DNA of 15,462 nucleotides from RGIG5057 sp964371585 (GCA_964371585.1 CAYJMD010000013.1:1-15462); one strand, 5' to 3'; positions 6,073-12,673 are shown, numbered from the stretch's first letter. The notes: generated by a model from the letters alone, not told the origin. A program made the numbers and translations.

Positions 6073-7020
6073 ATGGATAAAGATACAAAAAGAAAAATAA
6101 ACCTCATTAATCGCTTTACAAATGAAGGATATACACCAATTCAAATTTCTTGGCTTGCTGAAATTCCGCATACTACTGTAAATAAGATTATAGATAAATA
6201 CAATTTACCTAAAAATAGGAAAAAAACAAAAGAAATACTAAACAGAGTCTACAAGAAAAGTCCATGGGATCCAATTACTGAAGATAAAGTTTTAGTCAAA
6301 CTACATAATAACTCTGTTCCAACAGACATTATATCTAAAAAAATGCAACGGAAACCTAGTCAGATTACTAAAAGGCTCAGAGAATTAAAACTAAATATTT
6401 CTAGACCATGGGATAATACAGACGATGTATTATTAAAAGAACTTTTATGTGAGCAAAATATGCTTCCAAATGCTATAGCTAAAATCATGAGAAGGTCTCC
6501 CACTAAAATTAGAGATAAAATAATTGAGATGGATTTAGAAATTGTTTATAAAACTCGCAAAAAATTAAATCTACAAACTATTAAAGAACATATTGTAAAA
6601 GGTTTAACTTTAGAAGAAATTGGTGAAAAATATGGTTGCACTACAAGAGCTGTTGCTGCTTTTTTATATAGAAGTGGAGTAAATACGCATAATGTCAGAA
6701 AAGACTTTTTAATAGATATGCTAATTAAAGATTCATATTTCGATGAAATTTGTGTAGCTATGGACTTAGATTCTAATCAACTTAAAAATAGATTAAAAAA
6801 TATATATTTTAATTCTTTAAAAGAACTTTTGCTTAGTTTTCCAGACCTAAAAAAAGATATGGCTTTTACTGATATTCAGTATTTAAATCCTATAAATAAA
6901 TTTGTATTGATATTTGAAACAAATAGAGATGCTATTTCAAAAAATGATTTATTACTACTACAAAACACTACTGATAATAGAGTACTATCTTCTGCTATAA
7001 CAAAATTTCTAGTAGTTTAA
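6073..7020 (+). CDS. Tandem helix-turn-helix repeat protein with C-terminal extension
   Basis: A 315-residue protein with five HTH-like units of about 42 residues: about 4-45 (YTPIQISWLAEIPHTTVNKI), 65-107 (starting WDPITEDKVLVKLHNNSVPT), 113-155 (starting WDNTDDVLLKELLCEQNMLP, with AIAKIMRRSPTKIRDKIIEM), 164-204 (LTLEEIGEKYGCTTRAVAAF) and 208-248. Units 2 and 3 resemble SANT/GcrA-type modules and unit 4 resembles a sigma/resolvase-type HTH. Residues 250-315 are a separate tail (FPDLKKDMAFTDIQY and KFVLIFETNRDA) that I do not recognise. It lacks transmembrane or enzymatic motifs. I infer a DNA-binding protein related in design to the protein at 4601. Expression probably depends on the promoter at 5627 and on read-through of the hairpin at 6022-6056. 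A terminator follows. Confidence 0.75.
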   Translation: MDKDTKRKINLINRFTNEGYTPIQISWLAEIPHTTVNKIIDKYNLPKNRKKTKEILNRVYKKSPWDPITEDKVLVKLHNNSVPTDIISKKMQRKPSQITKRLRELKLNISRPWDNTDDVLLKELLCEQNMLPNAIAKIMRRSPTKIRDKIIEMDLEIVYKTRKKLNLQTIKEHIVKGLTLEEIGEKYGCTTRAVAAFLYRSGVNTHNVRKDFLIDMLIKDSYFDEICVAMDLDSNQLKNRLKNIYFNSLKELLLSFPDLKKDMAFTDIQYLNPINKFVLIFETNRDAISKNDLLLLQNTTDNRVLSSAITKFLVV

Positions 7021-7031
7021 AACTAAACACT

Positions 7032-7062
7032 AATAACTGTAATTAATTTTGCAGTTATTTTT
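7032..7062 (+). terminator. Rho-independent terminator
   Basis: AATAACTGTAA (7032-7042) pairs with TTTGCAGTTATT (about 7049-7059, one T-G pair) and is followed by T residues to 7061. It closes the 5734-7020 unit. Confidence 0.75.
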
Positions 7063-7105
7063 ATATCTTATTTACAAATTATATATTTTCAATTTTTTTA
7101 CTTAA

Positions 7106-7121
7106 TGTCATTTACATGTCA
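7106..7121 (+). promoter_or_regulatory. Period-11 TGTCA direct repeat, candidate regulator site
   Basis: TGTCA occurs at 7106-7110 and again at 7117-7121, one helical turn apart, each followed by a TTTA (TGTCATTTA and TGTCACTTTA). The pair overlaps the -35 region of the predicted ABC promoter. OmpR-type regulators typically bind direct repeats with this spacing. That the regulator at 12674 is the one is an inference only. Confidence 0.35.
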
Positions 7122-7138
7122 CTTTAAACAAATATAAT
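7111..7138 (+). promoter_or_regulatory. Predicted promoter of the ABC transporter operon
   Basis: TTTACA (7111-7116), a 16-base spacer, TATAAT (7133-7138). Unlike the other promoters here it lacks the extended TG and has a shorter spacer, which fits a promoter that needs an activator. Confidence 0.5.
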
Positions 7139-7191
7139 AAATATATAATCAATTAAGATTAATCTTTATATATGAAAAGGAGTATGTTATT

Positions 7192-7878
7192 ATGGAAATA
7201 TTAAGAGTAGAAAATTTAACAAAAACATATGGTAAAAAAGAGAGTTTAGTTACCGCATTAGATAATGTTTCATTTAAAGTAAATAAAGGAGAATTTGTGG
7301 CTATTGTGGGCGCAAGTGGTAGTGGTAAATCTACTCTTTTACATTTACTTGGTGGAGTGGATAGACCAACTAAAGGCAAAGTGTATATTGAAGGTAAAGA
7401 TATATATAGTTTAAGTGATGATGAATTATCTATATTTAGAAGAAGGCAAGTAGGTATTATATATCAGTTTTATAATCTTATACCTATCTTAACTGTAAAA
7501 GAAAATATTACTTTACCTATAAGTTTAGATAAAAAAGAAGTAAACGAAAATTCATTTAATGAGATTATAGAACTATTAAACTTAAAACATAGATTAAATC
7601 ATTTACCTAATCAATTGTCAGGAGGTCAGCAACAAAAAACTTCTATTGGAAGAGCTATGATTACAAGTCCTAGTATTATTTTTGCTGATGAACCAACAGG
7701 TAATTTAGATGTTAAATCATCAGATGAAGTTATGCATCTTTTACTTAAAGCAAATAAGGAATACAAACAAACAATTATAATGATTACACATAATATGGAA
7801 ATTGCCTCTTTAGCAAGTAGAATTATAACAATCGCTGATGGGAAAATTATAGGTGATACAAATGAAGCTTCTAGATAA
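7192..7878 (+). CDS. ABC transporter ATP-binding protein (MacB/LolD/BceA type)
   Basis: A 228-residue ATPase of the group that powers FtsX-type permeases. All motifs are present: Walker A GASGSGKST (40-48, Lys46), Q loop YQFYNL (Gln92), signature LSGGQQQ (142-148), Walker B SIIFADEP (Asp166, catalytic Glu167), D loop GNLD and switch His200 in MITHN. The protein should form a dimer on the cytoplasmic face of the permease encoded next. This group works mechanically in antimicrobial-peptide resistance, lipoprotein or peptide handling and cell-wall regulation rather than classic solute transport. AAAAGGAG lies about 9 bases ahead of the ATG. The 3' end overlaps the permease start by 17 bases, so the two are translated together. 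Confidence 0.95.
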   Translation: MEILRVENLTKTYGKKESLVTALDNVSFKVNKGEFVAIVGASGSGKSTLLHLLGGVDRPTKGKVYIEGKDIYSLSDDELSIFRRRQVGIIYQFYNLIPILTVKENITLPISLDKKEVNENSFNEIIELLNLKHRLNHLPNQLSGGQQQKTSIGRAMITSPSIIFADEPTGNLDVKSSDEVMHLLLKANKEYKQTIIMITHNMEIASLASRIITIADGKIIGDTNEASR

Positions 7879-10504
7879 ACTAACAATAATCAATTTAAAA
7901 CAAAATAAAAAACGTTCTATAGCAACAATAATAGGTATACTACTTTCTGTTTCTTTAGTATGTGCAGTTAGTAGTATGGCATTTAGTTTAAGAGCTTCAC
8001 TTATGGAATCTCAGATTGACGAAACAGGACATTATCATTATAGACTTCAAGATTTAACAGTTAGTGATAAAGAAGCTGTTTCAAGTAATGTAGATTTTGA
8101 TAAGACGTTTGTAGCAAACTTAGGATATAGTCTAAGTGATTCAAAAAATATATATAAACCGTATTTTAATGTTCTTGCTATGTCAAATACAGATGATTTA
8201 AAAAGTTTTAATATAGAGCTTATTGAAGGAAGATATCCTACAAATGAAAATGAGATACTTATAACTGAGCACTATATGACAAATGGTCTTGCTAGTGTAA
8301 ATGTAGGTGATACTTTAACATTAGAAGTTGGAGATAGATTACTAGATGATGGAACAATACTTAATGAAAATAATCCTGTGATTTTTGAAGATGGAAAGGA
8401 ATATACTTATGATTCAGATAATGAAGAATTAATACGTGAAGAGATTTTAAGTAATAAAGCTACATATACAGTTACTGTAGTAGGTATAGCAAAAAGACCA
8501 AATTTCTTTTTTGAACCTTCTGTAAATCCTGGCTATACAGCAATAATAGTAGATGAAGATATATATAATAGTGCAGATAGATATAACAGTTATTTAAAAA
8601 TAAAGAATATGTTTACATATAATGAAGATTTATCAAATCTACTAGATGTAGAAGATGCAAGTGATAGTAATAAAAATAAGAATCCGTTATATAATTATGA
8701 GTCTAATACTTTCTTACTTAGATATGAAGTATTTGATTTTTCAGATCAAACAGTATCTACAATATTGAATTTAACTATAATAGTAATAATTATAATTTTA
8801 GCAGTAAGTGTATATTGTATAAAAAATTCATTTGATATATCAGCTTCAGAAAAAGTAAAAATGTATTCAATAATTAAATCGACAGGAGCTACAAAAAGAC
8901 AGATAAAATCTTTAATATATAAAGAAGGGTTTTATCTAGGATTAATAGGTATCCCTCTTGGAGTACTTGGAGGATTTTTAGCTTCTTATATACTTGTTAA
9001 TTTAATTAATTATATAGGTCAAGATATGCTTACTACAAATAACTTTTTAATCTTTGATTTATCATATATTCCAGCTATTATATCAATTATAATTGCAGTT
9101 ATAACTATATTACTATCTTGTAGTAAAACAGCAAGAAGAGTAGCTAAACAATCCCCTATAGAGAATATACGTAACTCAAGTGATTTAAAATTAAAAAGTA
9201 AAAAGTTAAGAACGCCTAAGTATATAAATAAAATATTTGGAATGGGTGGAGTTTTAGCACATAAGAATTTAAAAAGAAGTAAGAAAAAATATAGAACAAC
9301 TGTAATATCACTAATTATGAGTATATTTGTATTTATAGCAATGAATTCATTTATAGGTTACATGGAAGAAACTTTAAAACTATCTTTTGGAGAAGCAGGA
9401 TACAATGTATATGTGTATTATAATGATGATCAAGATACAGAGTATAGTGAAAAAGTTTTAGATACATTAATTACAACATTTAAAAGTGATTCTAAGTTTG
9501 AAGAGTACAGTGTACATTATACACCAGATAGTATGAGTTTTATGCTTAATAATGCCAAAGAATATTTAAGTGATAGATTTATAGAAGAAAAGAAAAAGAT
9601 TTTTGAAGAAATAGATTTAACAACTATAAATATTGATTTTGTAATATTAGATAAATATTCATTTGATGAGTATAAAAAATCATTAAACATTACAGATTCA
9701 GAAGTTAAAACAATATTATTAAATGAAGGATATTATGCTACAGAAACAAAATATGTTGATATGACATATACAAATTTAAAAGAAGCTGATGTTATAAACG
9801 TAACAATAAAAGAAAACAATTCAAATATGGATATAGTACATGACTTTACAATTGACTATATTACTAAAGAGGCACCTATGGGTTCTTATGACGCTCAAAA
9901 CCCTACACTGGTTGTATGTTTGGATAATTTCATACAAATTGTAAATAAAGAGCAACTAGATTATATACCAAAAGTATATGCATCATTTGAAGATACTGAT
10001 AGTATACTTACTACATTTAATGCAGATACGCTGCTTACAGATAATTTTACTTTCTATGACCTTCAAGAGGTATTTGATGCAAATAGACAAATTATATTAA
10101 TATTTTCAATATTCCTATATGGATTTATAACAGTTATATCCCTTATAGGTATTACAAATATATTTAATACTATAACATCAAATATAGCTTTAAGAAAAAA
10201 AGAGTTTGCAATGCTAAAAAGTATAGGTATGACAAATAAAGAGTTTAATAATATGGTAAATTTAGAAACTTTATTTTATTCAATTCAATCTTTAATAATA
10301 GGTATTGTACTTGGAACTTTATCTAGCGTATTAATTAGAGAAGCACTTAGCTCTCAGTATGATTTAGCGTTTATAATGCCATACACAGCTATAATTGCTG
10401 CAATAGTATTTGTACTTATACTTGTATATACTATTATGAAATATAGTATAAATAAGATAAATAAAGAAAATATTATAGAAGTAATTCGTGATGAAAATAC
10501 ATAA
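7862..10504 (+). CDS. ABC transporter permease with two FtsX domains
   Basis: An 880-residue permease with eight predicted membrane helices in two similar halves. Half one: helix at about 18-40, a large extracellular domain (about 41-295, including EGRYPTNENEILIT as in MacB-type core domains), then helices near 302-325, 355-380 and 401-421. Half two: helix near 476-497, a second extracellular domain (about 500-740), then helices near 745-768, 809-830 and 841-862. Each half has the FtsX cytoplasmic signature (MYSIIKSTGATKRQ and FAMLKSIGMTNKE). The layout is unlike BceB (ten helices, one large loop) and closer to a fused pair of LolC/LolE-like halves. I chose ATG 7862, 6 bases after AGGTG (7851-7855), over GTG 7853: MKLLDKLTIINLKQNKKRS is a typical start. 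The substrate cannot be told from sequence. Confidence 0.9.
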   Translation: MKLLDKLTIINLKQNKKRSIATIIGILLSVSLVCAVSSMAFSLRASLMESQIDETGHYHYRLQDLTVSDKEAVSSNVDFDKTFVANLGYSLSDSKNIYKPYFNVLAMSNTDDLKSFNIELIEGRYPTNENEILITEHYMTNGLASVNVGDTLTLEVGDRLLDDGTILNENNPVIFEDGKEYTYDSDNEELIREEILSNKATYTVTVVGIAKRPNFFFEPSVNPGYTAIIVDEDIYNSADRYNSYLKIKNMFTYNEDLSNLLDVEDASDSNKNKNPLYNYESNTFLLRYEVFDFSDQTVSTILNLTIIVIIIILAVSVYCIKNSFDISASEKVKMYSIIKSTGATKRQIKSLIYKEGFYLGLIGIPLGVLGGFLASYILVNLINYIGQDMLTTNNFLIFDLSYIPAIISIIIAVITILLSCSKTARRVAKQSPIENIRNSSDLKLKSKKLRTPKYINKIFGMGGVLAHKNLKRSKKKYRTTVISLIMSIFVFIAMNSFIGYMEETLKLSFGEAGYNVYVYYNDDQDTEYSEKVLDTLITTFKSDSKFEEYSVHYTPDSMSFMLNNAKEYLSDRFIEEKKKIFEEIDLTTINIDFVILDKYSFDEYKKSLNITDSEVKTILLNEGYYATETKYVDMTYTNLKEADVINVTIKENNSNMDIVHDFTIDYITKEAPMGSYDAQNPTLVVCLDNFIQIVNKEQLDYIPKVYASFEDTDSILTTFNADTLLTDNFTFYDLQEVFDANRQIILIFSIFLYGFITVISLIGITNIFNTITSNIALRKKEFAMLKSIGMTNKEFNNMVNLETLFYSIQSLIIGIVLGTLSSVLIREALSSQYDLAFIMPYTAIIAAIVFVLILVYTIMKYSINKINKENIIEVIRDENT

Positions 10505-10539
10505 ATAGAGTATAAATATTTTAAATAAATATAAGTTTG

Positions 10540-10579
10540 AATAATGTAGATTGTTTAGTAAATAATCTACATTATTTTT
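10540..10579 (+). terminator. Rho-independent terminator of the ABC operon
   Basis: AATAATGTAGATT (10540-10552) pairs perfectly with AATCTACATTATT (10564-10576) around an 11-base loop, followed by TTT. Confidence 0.85.
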
Positions 10580-10608
10580 ATATTACATTTTAAATTTTAC
10601 GTAAACTC

Positions 10609-10637
10609 TTTACTTATCAATTACAATATGATATAAT
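10609..10637 (+). promoter_or_regulatory. SigA promoter of the 10711 gene
   Basis: TTTACT (10609-10614), 17 bases, TATAAT (10632-10637), extended TG at 10629-10630. Transcription would begin near 10644. Confidence 0.75.
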
Positions 10638-10660
10638 AACCGAGTAATTATGAAACAAAA

Positions 10661-10682
10661 GCATTTAGAAAATTTTAAATGC
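10661..10682 (+). other. Leader hairpin before the 10711 gene
   Basis: GCATTTA (10661-10667) pairs with TAAATGC (10676-10682) around an 8-base loop, about 17 bases into the predicted transcript and ahead of the AAAAGGAG site. No T run follows. Confidence 0.45.
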
Positions 10683-10710
10683 GGTAAAAAATGAAAAGGA
10701 GATTTTAATT

Positions 10711-11298
10711 ATGCTAAAAATTACAAAATCAGGAAAACTAAGCTATGTTATACTAGAATCTAAAATTAATGGAGCAAATTGTAAGCAAACAATATCTTTA
10801 AATGAAGATATGACTGAAGAGGAATTTATTTCTCTACTAGAGGAAGATTTAAGAACTAATACTGGTGTATATCACTTTCCAATAGTTATTAAAGCTTATA
10901 GAGGTCCTTTTTTTAACGAGGCAATTAAAGAGGCATTATCTAAGATTTCGTATAGAATTGGTGGTTTTAATGTAGCTGAAAGTGTAAAAACAACTCTTGT
11001 TAGTTTAGAATCATCAAGAAAATCTGTAGCTACTAAACTTATAGCAACATTAATAGCTAATGAATATATAGATATTGAAGCTATTGGTAATTTATACGAG
11101 TTAAATAATGCTACTTACATTTTTAACAGTTATTTGGATTTCTTTACTAAAAATAATGTTATAAAGAAATGTACAACTAATGGTTATACACTTGCTATTT
11201 CGGATACAAGAAGAGAAAGGTACAAAAATAATATTTATTTAATGGCTAAACTTCTTGGTCTTACTACTCAGTCTATTGATTATTTACTAGCAAATTAA
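10711..11298 (+). CDS. Unknown 195-residue protein, possible C-terminal winged helix
   Basis: I do not recognise this protein. Residues 1-65 look like a small alpha/beta domain: strands around LKITKSGKLSYVILE and CKQTISL, an acidic helix (DMTEEEFISLLEEDLRT, 33-49) and a strand (FPIVIKAYRG). A helical middle (66-105) contains an SVKTTLVSLESSRKSVATKL stretch. Residues about 106-165 have the order helix, helix, strand pair (ATYIFNSYLDFFTKNNVIKK then CTTNGYTLAIS) that resembles a winged helix, which makes a DNA-binding role possible but not shown. The end is a basic helix (RRERYKNNIYLMAKLLG). No membrane segment is seen. AAAAGGAG precedes the ATG by 9 bases. It forms its own unit, with a promoter, a leader hairpin and a terminator. 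Confidence 0.75.
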   Translation: MLKITKSGKLSYVILESKINGANCKQTISLNEDMTEEEFISLLEEDLRTNTGVYHFPIVIKAYRGPFFNEAIKEALSKISYRIGGFNVAESVKTTLVSLESSRKSVATKLIATLIANEYIDIEAIGNLYELNNATYIFNSYLDFFTKNNVIKKCTTNGYTLAISDTRRERYKNNIYLMAKLLGLTTQSIDYLLAN

Positions 11299-11304
11299 AA
11301 CATT

Positions 11305-11333
11305 AAAGCAGAATATATTATTCTGCTTTTTTA
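11305..11333 (+). terminator. Rho-independent terminator
   Basis: AAAGCAGAAT (11305-11314) pairs perfectly with ATTCTGCTTT (11320-11329) around a 5-base loop, followed by T residues. The -35 of the next promoter begins at 11334. Confidence 0.88.
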
Positions 11334-11362
11334 TTGACTTGAAGCTTAAATTATGTTATAAT
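11334..11362 (+). promoter_or_regulatory. SigA promoter of the 11433 gene
   Basis: TTGACT (11334-11339), 17 bases, TATAAT (11357-11362), extended TG at 11354-11355. It directly abuts the preceding terminator tail. Confidence 0.82.
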
Positions 11363-11389
11363 ATTTAATCTAAAGTAAACTAAAAAAGG

Positions 11390-11411
11390 TACACTTGTAA
11401 ATATAAGTGTA
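11390..11411 (+). other. Leader hairpin before the 11433 gene
   Basis: TACACTT (11390-11396) pairs with AAGTGTA (11405-11411) around an 8-base loop, a few bases ahead of the AAAGGA ribosome-binding site near 11419. It is not followed by a T run. Confidence 0.45.
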
Positions 11412-11432
11412 AAGTAAGAAAGGAACATAATT

Positions 11433-11744
11433 ATGAACGTTTTAATACTAGCAGATCAAAAGTCAAACCCTGGAGAATTTCACTCTTTACTTGCTCTAAA
11501 TTATTCAATGATAGAAATAACTTTAATTTATCTAGATGAAATCAATCAAAATGCTTTAGAAATTCTAAAGTCACAAAATAAAAATGGAGTAACAGTTATT
11601 TACGATACATCTGACGAGAGAATAAATATAACTTTAATTCTTCCAGAAAATGCTGGTGTAGAAAAAAATATAACATTATCATCGGATAGTTTAGATAAAA
11701 TAACTCATACAGTTATTCATGAGATTGCTAACCTTTCTGCATAA
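11433..11744 (+). CDS. Unknown small soluble protein (103 residues)
   Basis: I do not recognise a family. The predicted pattern is alternating beta and alpha: strand MNVLILAD (1-8), helix around EFHSLLALNYS, strand IEITLIYLD (27-35), helix QNALEILKSQ, strand GVTVIYDTS (52-60), strand RINITLILP (63-71) and a C-terminal helix DSLDKITHTVIHEIANL (85-101). No signal peptide, membrane segment or catalytic motif is visible. HEIAN is not a zinc-protease HExxH. GAAAGGAAC lies about 8 bases before the ATG. It is a single-gene unit with promoter 11334-11362 and terminator 11754-11781. The composition and the beta-rich fold would also suit a small adaptor protein. Confidence 0.7.
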   Translation: MNVLILADQKSNPGEFHSLLALNYSMIEITLIYLDEINQNALEILKSQNKNGVTVIYDTSDERINITLILPENAGVEKNITLSSDSLDKITHTVIHEIANLSA

Positions 11745-11753
11745 GTGATAATT

Positions 11754-11781
11754 AAAAGTCAACTATTTTGTTGACTTTTTT
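11754..11781 (+). terminator. Rho-independent terminator containing the next -35 box
   Basis: AAAAGTCAAC (11754-11763) pairs perfectly with GTTGACTTTT (11770-11779) around a 6-base loop, followed by T residues. The TTGACT at 11771-11776 in the 3' arm also serves as the -35 of the next promoter. Confidence 0.85.
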
Positions 11782-11799
11782 ATTTTCCCATGCTATACT
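11771..11799 (+). promoter_or_regulatory. SigA promoter of the HAM1-type pyrophosphatase, nested in a terminator
   Basis: TTGACT (11771-11776), 17 bases, TATACT (11794-11799), extended TG at 11791-11792. The -35 and the start of the spacer lie in the 3' arm and T tail of the preceding terminator. The leader to ATG 11921 is long, about 115 bases. Confidence 0.7.
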
Positions 11800-11821
11800 T
11801 TATAAGTAAAAATAAAACTAA

Positions 11822-11843
11822 ACTATATATTATGATGTATAGT
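11822..11843 (+). other. Leader hairpin ahead of an upstream ribosome-binding site
   Basis: ACTATATA (11822-11829) pairs with TGTATAGT (11836-11843; one G-U pair) around a 6-base loop. It ends two bases before the GAAAGGAG sequence at 11845-11852 that introduces the possible leader peptide. Confidence 0.4.
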
Positions 11844-11858
11844 GGAAAGGAGCATATA

Positions 11859-11924
11859 ATTATATCAGCTTTAAAACAAACATTTATATCAATTATTCTA
11901 AATAAGAGGAGATTAAAACAATGA
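11859..11924 (+). other. Possible 21-codon leader ORF with ATT start
   Basis: AAAGGAG (11846-11852) is a strong ribosome-binding site with no ATG, GTG or TTG after it at a usable distance. Six bases on, ATT at 11859 opens a frame of 21 codons (IISALKQTFISIILNKRRLKQ if read literally) that stops at TGA 11922-11924, overlapping the ATG of the next gene as ATGA. It may be a leader peptide with a rare ATT start, or a small gene whose start codon has been lost. Nothing proves translation. Confidence 0.3.
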
Positions 11925-12547
11925 AAAGAAAAAAACAATTTAAAATTATTTTCGCAACTACAAATCAAAACAAAATTAAAGAGTTTATACCGCTTTGTAA
12001 TAATTTTGGAATAGACTATGCTATTGCTTCAGATTATTTACCTAATTTTGATGTCGAAGAAACTGGTAACACTTATGGCCAAAATGCATATATTAAAGCA
12101 TGTGGCTTAAGAGATGCCTTAGAAGACTCTAAACTTCCAGTAAATGCAATTATTATTGCTGAAGATTCTGGTATGGAAGCCATTTGTGAAAATGGTAGTA
12201 GAAACGGAGTATATACTGCAAGAACAGATAAGCATTTAACTGAAGAAGAAAGAAATCAAAATTTAATTGAACTTGCAAATAAAACAGGTCAAAGAGAAAT
12301 TTCATATATCTGTGCTATTTCAGCTATAACTCCTGATGGCGTTGCTATAGTTACTCAAGGATGCTTAAATGGTATCATACACGATAAGCAAGAAGGTGAA
12401 AATAACTTTAAACTGTTTGATCCTATTTTCTACATACCAGATGAAAATAGAACCCTTGCTGAAATGACTAGTGATGAAAAAAATGAGATATCTCATAGAG
12501 CTCAAGCTTTTAGTGATATGCTTATAACACTTATTAAAATATTGTAA
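11921..12547 (+). CDS. RdgB/HAM1-type non-canonical purine NTP pyrophosphatase, divergent
   Basis: A 208-residue member of the Ham1/RdgB family, cytoplasmic enzymes that hydrolyse ITP, XTP and deaminated dNTPs to monophosphates plus pyrophosphate and so keep them out of DNA and RNA. Visible motifs are FATTNQNKIKEF (11-22, phosphate binding), VEETGNTYGQNAYIKA (45-60), AEDSGM (80-85, metal-binding Asp82), GVYTAR (96-101), LAEMTSDEKNEISHRAQA (179-196). The length is normal. The usual base-recognition loop GFGYDPIF is replaced by NNFKLFDPIF (161-170), which loses the Gly-Tyr and is one residue longer, so substrate preference may differ. AGAGGAG lies 9 bases before the ATG. The gene has its own promoter and terminator and is not fused to RNase PH, its common partner in other Bacillota. 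Confidence 0.88.
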   Translation: MKRKKQFKIIFATTNQNKIKEFIPLCNNFGIDYAIASDYLPNFDVEETGNTYGQNAYIKACGLRDALEDSKLPVNAIIIAEDSGMEAICENGSRNGVYTARTDKHLTEEERNQNLIELANKTGQREISYICAISAITPDGVAIVTQGCLNGIIHDKQEGENNFKLFDPIFYIPDENRTLAEMTSDEKNEISHRAQAFSDMLITLIKIL

Positions 12548-12559
12548 TTTACACAATGC

Positions 12560-12589
12560 AAACCAACTAAAATTTTTAGTTGGTTTTTA
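12560..12589 (+). terminator. Rho-independent terminator
   Basis: AAACCAACTAA (12560-12570) pairs with TTAGTTGGTTT (12576-12586) around a short A/T loop, followed by T residues. It separates the pyrophosphatase gene from the two-component operon. Confidence 0.88.
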
Positions 12590-12623
12590 TTTTGCCTCTT
12601 TAACTATTATAATCAGACTTCTC

Positions 12624-12652
12624 TTTATTTTAAGTATAATTTATGATAAAAT
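12624..12652 (+). promoter_or_regulatory. Predicted promoter of the two-component operon
   Basis: TTTATT (12624-12629), 17 bases, TAAAAT (12647-12652), extended TG at 12644-12645. The boxes are weaker than elsewhere in the window but the spacing and TG are conserved. The leader is very short, about 15 bases to the ATG, just enough for TAAGGAG. Confidence 0.5.
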
Positions 12653-12673
12653 ATACTATATAAGGAGTACATT

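Noticed and set aside
11433..11744. HEIAN near the C terminus as a zinc-protease motif
   Set aside because: HExxH needs a second His; here the residue is Asn and no third ligand is present.
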